Part shown: piece after piece, positions 1-6,488 of the stretch
How positions within the stretch are numbered: the first letter of the stretch is position 1
How the letters are laid out: the number at the start of each line of letters is the position of its first letter
From: an uncultured Verrucomicrobiota bacterium
GTDB lineage: Bacteria > Verrucomicrobiota > Verrucomicrobiia > Chthoniobacterales > SZAS-18
Assembly: GCA_937873255.1 (NCBI GenBank)
Contig: CALMVM010000018.1
Coordinates: forward strand, 1 to 9,329
Direction of reading: 5' to 3'
DNA length: 9,329 nt
Made by a program: the position numbers and the translations under genes
Notes under the pieces: generated by a model
Seen by the model: only the letters and a program-made list of their open reading frames with translations
Told to the model about the DNA's origin: nothing
Databases searched by the model: none

Positions 1-765
1 GTGTTGGCCAGTGAGCGCAACCTAGGGTTTGCGGCGGCCAACAACCGCGCGATGGCCCTGGCGCGGGGCCGGTTTTTCCTGTTGCTGAACACGGATGCCT
101 TCCTGCACCCCGGCTGCCTGGCCGCCCTGGCGGCCCACCTGGAGCAGCACCCGCAGACCGGGGTCGTCGGCCCGCAACTGCGGTACGAGGACGACTCGCT
201 CCAGCGGTCCTGCTGGCGGTTCCCGAGCCCATGGCGCACCTGGGCGGAGGCTCTCTGGGTCAGCGGCGTGCTGGCCGACCATCCGTGGGTCGGCGACTAC
301 CGGCGGTGGCGGCACGACATGGTAATGGCGGTGGACTTCGTGATCGGAGCCTGCCTGCTGGTGCGGCGTGCGGCCTACGAACAGGTCGGCGGCTTCGACG
401 AACGCTTCTTCATGTATCAGGAGGAAGCGGACTGGGAGCTGCGCATTACCCGCGCGGGCTGGCGGGTGGACTTCACGCCGGCGGGGACGGCCACCCATCT
501 AGCCGGGGGCAGCGGCAAAAAGGAGGCGCAACGCGTCAGCGATCAGTTTTACCAGAGCTTGGACAAGTTTCGCCTGAAGCACTACGGCTTGGTGGGATTG
601 CTGTCCATGCGGGCGGCGCAAGCGGCCGGGGCCGTGCTACGGGTCGCCGTCTGGGGGGCTGCCGCCCTCCTGCCGGCCCGGCGCAAAGTCGCGCTGGTTA
701 AGATGCGCTTTCAGGCACAGATTCTGCGTAGACAAATCTTCGTCGGTTTGCCCACCAGGCCATGA
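1..765 (+). CDS. GT2-family glycosyltransferase (rhamnosyltransferase-like), 5'-partial
   Basis: This is the C-terminal part of a family 2 glycosyltransferase, an enzyme that transfers a sugar from a nucleotide donor to a lipid-linked glycan at the cytoplasmic face of the inner membrane. Counting from base 1, the subfamily motif NLGFAAANN lies at residues 7-15. The metal/nucleotide-binding stretch LLLNTDAF is at 27-34, with NTD where NPD or NSD is more usual. The acceptor-side block VGGFDERFFMYQEEADWELR is at 129-148. A hydrophobic, basic tail (about 197-235) could sit on the membrane. Relatives have roughly 50 further residues before the NxGF motif, including the first Rossmann strand, so the gene begins before the window and the GTG at base 1 is probably not its start. 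The TGA stop (763-765) overlaps the next start as ATGA, which implies translational coupling. Many relatives are annotated as rhamnosyltransferases, but donor specificity cannot be read here. The family call is secure. Confidence 0.9.
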   Translation: MLASERNLGFAAANNRAMALARGRFFLLLNTDAFLHPGCLAALAAHLEQHPQTGVVGPQLRYEDDSLQRSCWRFPSPWRTWAEALWVSGVLADHPWVGDYRRWRHDMVMAVDFVIGACLLVRRAAYEQVGGFDERFFMYQEEADWELRITRAGWRVDFTPAGTATHLAGGSGKKEAQRVSDQFYQSLDKFRLKHYGLVGLLSMRAAQAAGAVLRVAVWGAAALLPARRKVALVKMRFQAQILRRQIFVGLPTRP

Positions 766-2051
766 ATCCACCCCTCCTGCTGGCCCTGGGCTTTGTGTAC
801 GTCAGCGTTTTCTGGCTGGGCTGCATCTATCGGCCCAACTTGGCCCTGGCGTTGATTTTTGCCTGCGCCCCGTTTCCGAATAGCCTTGGCAGCGGTGCCA
901 GCAACCTGGGCGGTGGCGGCCTGGAATTCTCGCTGGCGGAAATCAACCTGTTCTTGTCCGTGCCCGTCTTCTTGCTCCGAGGCAGGCGTCCGCTCGGCGG
1001 CGTGGTCCTGGCGGCCTCCGCCTTCTACATCGCGGTGAGCGTGGCCTGTTCGCTGGTGCACTGGCGCTACACCACGCTGACGGCCTTGCTTCAGGTGGTC
1101 ATCTACCTGTTCTACTCGGTCACGCTGTTCGCCACCCTGGCACGCTCCGAGGAGGACTACCGCTGGTGTTTCCACGGCTTCCTCGCCGGGACGTTGGTGC
1201 TGGCGGTCGCAGTGACCCTCACCGGCTCTGCCTACGTGTTTGGCATCCACAAAAACAACTGCGGCTCGGCCATCAGCGCGGGCTTCCTGATCGCGCTGGA
1301 ACTCGGCTTCCAGGCCAGGGGCTGGCGGCGCAAGGCCGCCTACCAAGGGATCTGTTTGGTGCTCGGCGTCGGGTTGATTACCTCGGTGTCGCGCGGTTCG
1401 TGGCTGGGCGCGCTGGTCGGCGCGGTCGTGATCTTCGCCTTGCGCCGCCAGTTCTTGCTGATGCTGCGCTGCACGCTGGCCCTCACGGTGGTCGTCGCCG
1501 CCTGCTGGACGATCATGCCACAGGCCAAGAAGGATTACGTCCTGGGTCTGAGCAAGGATGATTGGAACATCAAGATGCGCTACCAGAGCCGCGACTATGC
1601 CCTGGGATATTTCGAGAGCAGCCCGATCGTCGGGGCCGGGGTGGGCCTCCGCAAGGAGTACGATGCAACCAACTTCGTGTTCTGCACCCTGGCGGAAACC
1701 GGCCTGTTGGGTCTGGCGGCGTTCCTGCTGCTGATGGCCGTGGTCGGGTGGACCGTCTGGCAGACCCATCTCAAGGTTCCCCGAAAGAGTTTTTCCTTCT
1801 CGGTGGTGGCAATCGCCGCCGCGCTGCTGCTCGCCAAACTGGCCCACGGCATGGTCGATCATTACTGGGTCAGGGGAACGCTCATGGCTTCCTGGGCCTC
1901 GGTGGGCATGGTCATTCGCGTCAAGCGCGACCAGCAGCGCGCCCGACGGCTGCTCTTGCAGCAGCGGCAGCAGGAGGCGCAACGGGCACTGGAGGAAGAA
2001 ACATTGGTATTACCGCCGACAGGCAGCGGGTGGGCACTGGAGCAGCCATAA
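762..2051 (+). CDS. O-antigen ligase / Wzy-like polytopic membrane protein
   Basis: A 429-residue integral inner-membrane protein with about ten or more hydrophobic segments, for example around 5-35, 80-100, 107-127, 138-158, 195-228, 235-252, 311-333 and 345-362. It carries the landmarks of the O-antigen ligase/polymerase (Wzy_C, WaaL-like) superfamily: SVSRGSWLGALVG at 208-220 with the conserved Arg at 211, then the periplasmic-loop motif GAGVG at 291-295. Next is NFVFCTLAETGLLGL at 304-318, matching the family's AETGLLGL signature, and finally KLAHGMVDHYW at 359-369. Such proteins either polymerise repeat units or transfer finished glycan from undecaprenyl diphosphate to lipid A-core or another acceptor. 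Sequence alone rarely separates these roles; a linked Wzm/Wzt exporter favours a ligase role. The Gln/Arg/Glu-rich C-terminus (about 389-413) looks like a cytoplasmic helix or coiled coil and is unusual. The ATG overlaps the upstream stop by 4 bases; its own ribosome site is weak (AGG at 757-759), so coupling is likely. Confidence 0.88.
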   Translation: MNPPLLLALGFVYVSVFWLGCIYRPNLALALIFACAPFPNSLGSGASNLGGGGLEFSLAEINLFLSVPVFLLRGRRPLGGVVLAASAFYIAVSVACSLVHWRYTTLTALLQVVIYLFYSVTLFATLARSEEDYRWCFHGFLAGTLVLAVAVTLTGSAYVFGIHKNNCGSAISAGFLIALELGFQARGWRRKAAYQGICLVLGVGLITSVSRGSWLGALVGAVVIFALRRQFLLMLRCTLALTVVVAACWTIMPQAKKDYVLGLSKDDWNIKMRYQSRDYALGYFESSPIVGAGVGLRKEYDATNFVFCTLAETGLLGLAAFLLLMAVVGWTVWQTHLKVPRKSFSFSVVAIAAALLLAKLAHGMVDHYWVRGTLMASWASVGMVIRVKRDQQRARRLLLQQRQQEAQRALEEETLVLPPTGSGWALEQP

Positions 2052-2070
2052 GGGGGTTAGCGCTCCATCG

Positions 2071-3282
2071 ATGCCGAGCATGAAAATCGGATTATTCACG
2101 GACTGCACGAACTTCGCCGGGACGGAGCGCCACATGCTCGATCTGGCGTGCGCCCTGCGCGCCGGGGGCGAGGAGGCCGAGATCATCTGTCCGCCCGACG
2201 CGATCCTCGCCGAGCGGGCCGCACGCGAGGGCGTGCCGGTCTTCGCGCTGTCCTGCGCGGGCAAGCTCGGCCTGCTGGCCGCCCTGCCGAAGCTGCGGCG
2301 AGCCGCCCGGGCCGGGCGATGGGAAGTCCTGCACACGCACAACGGCCGGACGACCCTTCTAGCCGCGCTCGCCCTGCGCGGCGGCAATGGCACCACGCTC
2401 GTGACCACGCAACATTTCGTGCATCCCGCGCGGACCCGACGGCGGGGCATCGTCGCACGGATCAGCAACGAGATTCACCAGGCCGTCGGCCGCCACGTGG
2501 ACCGGATCGTCGCGATCTCGGAGGCGGTGCGGGCGGCCGCCGTGGCCCGGGAGGCCGCAACGGCCAGGAAAATCCGTGTGGTTCTCAACGGGATCCGCGA
2601 CCCCGAGGCAGACACGTTGACCGACCCGGAGGCGGTTCGCCGGGGTCTCGGGGTGGAGACCGGCACCCCGCTGGTGGTCTGTCTCTCGCGTTTGGACGCG
2701 GAGAAGAACCTGGAAGTGTTGATCGAAGCCATGCGCACCGTGACGGCAGCCATCCCGCAGGCCCGGTGCGTCATCGCCGGGGCCGGCGGGGAGCAGGCGA
2801 ATCTGCAACGGCGGATCGACGCGGCGGGCCTCGCTGGCACCGTGCGTCTGCTCGGTTTCCATGCGGACCCGCTCTCGTTGGTGCGGGCGGGCAACGTGTT
2901 TGTGCTGCCGAGCGCGCTGGAGCCTTTCGGGCTGTCTATCGTCGAGGCGATGGCGCTCGGCGTACCGGTGATCGCGGTGCGCGCGGGCGGCCCGCAGGAG
3001 ATCGTCGTCGAAGGCGTATCGGGGCTGTTGGTGCCGCCGGGCGGCGCGGCGGAGATGGCGACGGCGATCACGTCCGGCTTGCGGCAGCCCGATCTCGCCG
3101 CGCGTCTGGGCGCGGGCGGACGCGAGAGGTTCCTGCATGCGTTCACTGCCGCGCGCATGGCGACCGAGATGCGCGCGGTTTATCGGGAGGCGCGTGGAGG
3201 CGAGCAACCCGCCAACCGGCGGCCAACGGGCGAAATGAACACCATCTCGAGGCCCTCGGTCCGTGCCTCACATGATGATTGA
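2071..3282 (+). CDS. GT4-family (GT-B fold) glycosyltransferase
   Basis: A 403-residue retaining glycosyltransferase of the large GT4 family, cytoplasmic and membrane-associated, adding a sugar to the growing glycan. The N-terminal acceptor domain opens with MKIGLFTDCTNFAGTERHML, including the glycine-containing loop typical of the fold, followed by HTHNGRTTLLAALAL at 88-102. The C-terminal donor domain shows SRLDAEKNLEVLIEA at 206-220, VIAGAGGEQANL at 234-245, and the nucleotide-sugar EX7E motif EPFGLSIVE at 284-292 (Glu284 and Glu292). It ends with EIVVEGVSGLLVPPG at 310-324. The last ~25 residues extend beyond the usual family end and look disordered. The start is either ATG 2071 or ATG 2080 (MKIG); AGGGGG at 2051-2056 is far from both, so this is unresolved. 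The gene begins 19 bases after the ligase-like gene and probably shares its transcript. It is the most GC-rich gene here, about 75-78% in sampled lines. The sugar transferred is unknown. Confidence 0.92.
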   Translation: MPSMKIGLFTDCTNFAGTERHMLDLACALRAGGEEAEIICPPDAILAERAAREGVPVFALSCAGKLGLLAALPKLRRAARAGRWEVLHTHNGRTTLLAALALRGGNGTTLVTTQHFVHPARTRRRGIVARISNEIHQAVGRHVDRIVAISEAVRAAAVAREAATARKIRVVLNGIRDPEADTLTDPEAVRRGLGVETGTPLVVCLSRLDAEKNLEVLIEAMRTVTAAIPQARCVIAGAGGEQANLQRRIDAAGLAGTVRLLGFHADPLSLVRAGNVFVLPSALEPFGLSIVEAMALGVPVIAVRAGGPQEIVVEGVSGLLVPPGGAAEMATAITSGLRQPDLAARLGAGGRERFLHAFTAARMATEMRAVYREARGGEQPANRRPTGEMNTISRPSVRASHDD

Positions 3283-3375
3283 CTCTGCTTCCGGCATGCC
3301 CTTAGCTCTGCATCCTCATTCATGGTGGCACGTGGAGTTGTGATCCACCCTTCCGAGAGCCCGGTGGTGAACGAC

Positions 3376-3380
3376 GAGGG
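3376..3380 (+). promoter_or_regulatory. ribosome binding site of the permease gene
   Basis: GAGGG lies 10 bases before the ATG at 3391. It is the only purine-rich site near this start and supports ATG 3391 as the start, giving the ~40-residue cytoplasmic leader before the LVIEP stretch seen in related permeases. Confidence 0.5.
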
Positions 3381-3390
3381 TTTCTGACCG

Positions 3391-4308
3391 ATGAAAATAT
3401 CAAATAGTGTCGGGAGTGATGGGTCCCATCGCCTTGATCCGCCTGCGTTGGAGGAGGCCGGGGGGGAGGACGCGTCGACGGATTGGCCGCAGCCGCATCT
3501 GGTCATCGAGCCGAAGGCAGGCTGGGTCGCGCTCGACATCGGCGAGATTTGGCGGTTCCGCGACCTGCTCTTCACCCTCGCCGGTCGCGACCTGAAGCTG
3601 CGCTACAAACAAACGGCCCTCGGAGTAATCTGGGTGATCATGCAGCCACTCATGGGGGCTCTGATTTTCGCGTTCGTCTTCGGCACCGTCGCCAAGTTGC
3701 CGAGCGGAGGCGTGCCCTATGTCGTGTTTTCGTTCGCCGGGTTGCTGGGGTGGAACTACTTCAACGGCGTGCTGTCCAAAGTCGGCAATTGCCTCGTCGG
3801 CAATTCCCACCTAATTTCCAAAGTTTTTTTCCCCCGGCTGGTGCTGCCGTTGTCCACGATCGGATCCACCCTCGTCGACTTCGCAGCGGCGGCGGGGATG
3901 ATGGCGGTGCTAATGGTATTTTACCGGGTGGCTCCCTCGCCTTTGCTGCTGCTTTTTCCGCTGTGGATGCTCTTGCTCACGGCCCTGGCCCTGGGCGTCG
4001 GTCTGATCACGGCAGCCCTGGCGGTTTCCTACCGGGATATTCAATACATCGTGCCGGTGTTCACCCAGTTTCTGCTGTACGCGAGTCCGGTGGCCTATTC
4101 GGTGGACGCCGTTCCGGCCCGGGTCAGATGGGTGTACCTGCTCAATCCGCTGACTCCCCCCCTGGAAGCGATGCGGTCGAGCCTGCTCGGCACGACGTTT
4201 CCCGGAACCGGGTCGCTAGCTGTCGCCGCGGCTTGGTCCGTGGGATTTTTGCTGGTGGGCCTCTATTCGTTCAAGCGCATGGAAAGGAGTTTCGCGGATG
4301 TCATCTAG
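3391..4308 (+). CDS. wzm: Wzm-like ABC-2 permease for polysaccharide export
   Basis: A 305-residue membrane subunit of a polysaccharide ABC exporter that moves undecaprenyl-linked glycan across the inner membrane together with the ATPase encoded next. A hydrophilic leader (1-38) is followed by LVIEPKAGWVALDIGEIWRF, then GRDLKLRYKQTALGVIWVIM at 65-84; the RYKQT...W stretch is a hallmark of the O-antigen/teichoic-acid type permeases. About six membrane segments can be placed near 76-100, 107-127, 150-178, 185-212, 218-236 and 275-294. The typical late motifs are present: SYRDIQYIVPVFTQFLLYAS at 213-232 and NPLTPPLEAMRSSLLG at 252-267. Length is normal for Wzm. The stop overlaps the ATPase gene by 11 bases, as expected for stoichiometric partners. 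A run of seven T followed by five C (3824-3835) lies in the KVFFPR codons. A 108-base gap upstream suggests it could be the first gene of a sub-operon. Confidence 0.94.
   Translation: MKISNSVGSDGSHRLDPPALEEAGGEDASTDWPQPHLVIEPKAGWVALDIGEIWRFRDLLFTLAGRDLKLRYKQTALGVIWVIMQPLMGALIFAFVFGTVAKLPSGGVPYVVFSFAGLLGWNYFNGVLSKVGNCLVGNSHLISKVFFPRLVLPLSTIGSTLVDFAAAAGMMAVLMVFYRVAPSPLLLLFPLWMLLLTALALGVGLITAALAVSYRDIQYIVPVFTQFLLYASPVAYSVDAVPARVRWVYLLNPLTPPLEAMRSSLLGTTFPGTGSLAVAAAWSVGFLLVGLYSFKRMERSFADVI
4281..4289 (+). promoter_or_regulatory. ribosome binding site of the exporter ATPase gene
   Basis: GGAAAGGAG sits 8 bases before the ATG at 4298, inside the end of the permease coding region. It is the strongest ribosome site in the window and fixes the ATPase start, with an 11-base overlap of the permease stop. 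Confidence 0.75.
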
Positions 4309-5557
4309 GACAAACATCGCCCTGTCGGTGCGGGGGCTTTCCAAGGCGTACTCCATCGCGCACGAACAAGAAAAGCACCCGACTCTGGCCGAGACGCTTC
4401 TGCACCGCGTCCGCCAACCGTTTCGCCGCGCTGCCAAAGAGACGTTCTGGGCGCTCAAGGACGTGTCATTCGACATCCAGAAAGGCGACGTGGTCGGAGT
4501 GATCGGTCGCAACGGTGCGGGCAAGAGCACGTTGCTCAAGATCCTCAGCCGGATCACCGAACCAACGAGCGGCGTGATCAAACTCTACGGGCGCATCGGC
4601 AGCCTGCTGGAGGTGGGCACCGGGTTCCACCCCGAGCTGACCGGCCGGGAGAACATCTACCTGAACGGGCAGATTTTGGGAATGCGTCGCAAGGAGATCG
4701 ACAAACAGTTTGATGCCATCGTGGATTTCTCCGGCGTCGAGAAATTTCTTGATACGCCCGTCAAACGCTACAGCAGCGGTATGTATGTGCGGCTGGCCTT
4801 CGCGGTCGCTGCGCATCTCCAAACGGAAATCTTGATTATCGACGAGGTGTTGGCGGTGGGCGACGTCGAGTTCCAAAAAAAGTGCATGGGGAAGATGAAG
4901 GATGTTTCTACAAACGAAGGACGCACGGTCTTGTTCGTGAGTCACAACCTTTCCGCGCTCGAATCACTCTGCAAATCAGCTATCCTTTTGCGTGCAGGCA
5001 CTGTCGACACCACTGGTGGTATCCATGATGTTATCTCAAGATATTTCAGCGATGCGTCAGATAATGCGAATGGTCAGTTCGATCTGCGAAGCCACCCCGC
5101 TCGCGCTCGCGGATATGACCCGCAGATCACGGAAGTTAGGACACTTCGGAGTGACGGTAGAGCAAGCGGTGAATTTTTTGCGACCGGGACCATGACGATC
5201 GAGATCGATATTGCTCCTAAAAATATCATTCACGAGCCGAGGGTGGCAATTGCCATCGAAGACCAATCCGGACGCCGAATCATGACGACGGCGACTTACT
5301 TCTCCGCTCGACCTTTTCATAAAGAGGGTGCCGAACAATTCACCGCTCGCTGCGTGATTCCCAAGTTGAATTTGGGTGAAGGAAGATACCTGATTAGTGT
5401 TAGCTGTTCCGATAAGCTTGCAGGCATGCTCGATTCTGTTGATGGAGCTGCTTGGATCGACATAAAGTGGGATAACGCATACCAAAGTTCGGAGGCGTAC
5501 AACCCAGTGTATGGACCTGTCTTATGCAACGCTGACTGGAGTGTTAAAAATGATTGA
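4298..5557 (+). CDS. wzt: Wzt-like ABC transporter ATPase with C-terminal carbohydrate-binding domain
   Basis: A 419-residue ATPase that powers glycan export with the permease encoded just upstream. The nucleotide-binding domain covers about 7-245: Walker A GRNGAGKST at 70-78, a signature loop YSSGM at 158-162 replacing LSGGQ as is usual in this family, Walker B ILIIDEVLAVGD at 178-189, and the switch His in LFVSHN (His216). EVGTGFHPELTGRENIYLNG (105-124) is characteristic of polysaccharide and teichoic-acid exporters. The C-terminal part, about 255-419, is predicted to be the Wzt-type beta-sandwich that in E. coli O8/O9a binds the modified non-reducing end of the chain; here it shows VAIAIEDQSGRRIMT at 316-330 and LGEGRYLISVSCSD at 359-372. 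Total length resembles two-domain Wzt rather than short capsule-type ATPases. GC falls from about 62% in the ATPase part to about 50% in the C-terminal part. A run of seven A (4875-4881) lies in the conserved EFQKKC codons. The gene overlaps the methyltransferase gene by 8 bases. Confidence 0.94.
   Translation: MSSRTNIALSVRGLSKAYSIAHEQEKHPTLAETLLHRVRQPFRRAAKETFWALKDVSFDIQKGDVVGVIGRNGAGKSTLLKILSRITEPTSGVIKLYGRIGSLLEVGTGFHPELTGRENIYLNGQILGMRRKEIDKQFDAIVDFSGVEKFLDTPVKRYSSGMYVRLAFAVAAHLQTEILIIDEVLAVGDVEFQKKCMGKMKDVSTNEGRTVLFVSHNLSALESLCKSAILLRAGTVDTTGGIHDVISRYFSDASDNANGQFDLRSHPARARGYDPQITEVRTLRSDGRASGEFFATGTMTIEIDIAPKNIIHEPRVAIAIEDQSGRRIMTTATYFSARPFHKEGAEQFTARCVIPKLNLGEGRYLISVSCSDKLAGMLDSVDGAAWIDIKWDNAYQSSEAYNPVYGPVLCNADWSVKND
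5538..5541 (+). promoter_or_regulatory. ribosome binding site deciding the methyltransferase start
   Basis: GGAG lies 8 bases before ATG 5550, within the last codons of the ATPase gene. It favours ATG 5550 over the in-frame ATG at 5511, which has no comparable site and would add 13 residues (MDLSYATLTGVLK) with no family resemblance. Confidence 0.55.
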
Positions 5558-6398
5558 ACAACCAGAGGAACCCGAAGGGCATAAATTCCGAGTTCATCCG
5601 CCGACAGATGAAAGGATGGTGCCAGAGTCATCGCATGGATCCACCTTTTGGGAACACGTTGCACGGTATGAGTTTGCGGCTGCTCGTTCAAACGGAAAAG
5701 ACGTGCTCGACATCGCTTGTGGCGAAGGCTATGGCGCAGCGGCGATGGTTGATAGCGGTGCTCGAAGCGTGGTTGGAGTGGATGTTGATCCCGCAGCTTG
5801 CGATCACGCTCGTAGCAGATACGGAATTCGCGCAATCGTCGGCTCTGCCGAATCAATTCCCCTTCCAGACTCAACTATAGATTTGATTGTCTCCTACGAA
5901 ACCATTGAGCATGTGTCCGATCCCGAGCGGTTCATTCGTGAGTGCCGCCGTGTTTTGAAGCCGGATGGAGAGTTGATCATCTCTACTCCAAACATGGATG
6001 TATACGATGAAATCGCGGAGCATAATCCGTTTCACATTTCGTGCCTGAGCACTTCAAATTTCCGTAAATTGCTCCTGGATGGGTTTGGCACTGTTACCAT
6101 GTATTCCCAACGACCCCTACGGGCACCATGGTGGAGTGTGCGGGCTTTTGCGGCCGATCAATCTTTGTGGACCCGAAGAGGATTCAGAAAAATCAAGAGA
6201 ATGATTGCCCGGAGATTACCTAGCTATCGCCACCCGGAGGTAAGTGCGGAGCAGAGGCGACACGTTTTGGCTAACATCAAGAATTCTTGCCGTCGTCGGA
6301 CAAGTGCTTTGAGTCTGTTTGATATTGTTCCACAGCGGAAGTTCGCGCCGGATGAACCACTATTCCTTCTAGCGCTTGCAGGAAAACCGATAAAGTAG
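5550..6398 (+). CDS. Class I SAM-dependent methyltransferase, probable glycan methyltransferase
   Basis: A 282-residue Rossmann-fold methyltransferase of the Methyltransf_11/25 type, predicted to be cytosolic. SAM-binding motif I is DIACGEGYG at 54-62, and motif II is VVGVDVDP at 74-81 with the ribose-binding acid. The acidic post-motif region is IVSYETIEHVSDPERFIREC at 113-132, and motif III is LKPDGELIISTPN at 136-148. A helical, Arg-rich C-terminal section (about 188-255) follows and may contact the acceptor. The gene lies immediately downstream of the ATPase gene with an 8-base overlap, so translation is coupled. That position suggests it methylates the exported glycan, perhaps its terminal sugar. 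This is inference: no kinase domain like that of E. coli WbdD is present, and the target could equally be an internal sugar or a nucleotide sugar. GC is about 42-50% in sampled lines, clearly below the flanking glycosyltransferase genes and similar to the preceding carbohydrate-binding domain. Confidence 0.88.
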   Translation: MIEQPEEPEGHKFRVHPPTDERMVPESSHGSTFWEHVARYEFAAARSNGKDVLDIACGEGYGAAAMVDSGARSVVGVDVDPAACDHARSRYGIRAIVGSAESIPLPDSTIDLIVSYETIEHVSDPERFIRECRRVLKPDGELIISTPNMDVYDEIAEHNPFHISCLSTSNFRKLLLDGFGTVTMYSQRPLRAPWWSVRAFAADQSLWTRRGFRKIKRMIARRLPSYRHPEVSAEQRRHVLANIKNSCRRRTSALSLFDIVPQRKFAPDEPLFLLALAGKPIK

Positions 6399-6488
6399 GT
6401 GCATTTCGCGAATTAACCTCGCTGCCTTCACGCACTTCGCAATTCTTGTTTGGTCGATCTAGCTTGCCTTGCCGAAAAGACCATTTCG

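Noticed and set aside
1..3. GTG at base 1 as a true start codon
   Set aside because: The conserved NLGFAAANN motif lies only seven residues in, while relatives have about 50 more residues before it. The gene is cut by the window edge.
711..1982. 423-residue open frame on the minus strand opposite the ligase-like gene
   Set aside because: Its translation is rich in Q, H, R, G and A with no recognisable motif or hydrophobic pattern. The + strand frame has full O-antigen ligase signatures, so this is an antisense shadow of a GC-rich gene.
2148..3275. 375-residue + strand frame offset within the GT4 gene, and a 282-residue minus-strand frame at 2359-3207
   Set aside because: Both are R/G/A-rich with no motifs. 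They reflect the very high GC of the GT4 gene, whose own frame carries the EX7E motif.
3483..4502. 339-residue + strand frame spanning the permease and the start of the ATPase gene
   Set aside because: Out of frame with both conserved proteins, lacks membrane segments or ATPase motifs, and has a composition typical of a shifted frame.
5511..5549. Upstream ATG start for the methyltransferase
   Set aside because: It would overlap the ATPase gene by 47 bases and has no ribosome site, whereas ATG 5550 has GGAG 8 bases upstream.
6450..6488. Upstream TTG start for the second GT2 gene
   Set aside because: It adds 13 residues with no family match and has no ribosome site; ATG 6489 places the conserved strand at the expected position.
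6399..6488. Possible terminator or promoter between the methyltransferase and the next glycosyltransferase
   Set aside because: Only a 5-base pairing TGGTC (6451-6455) / GACCA (6479-6483) with a long loop and no T run was found, and no paired -35/-10 boxes.
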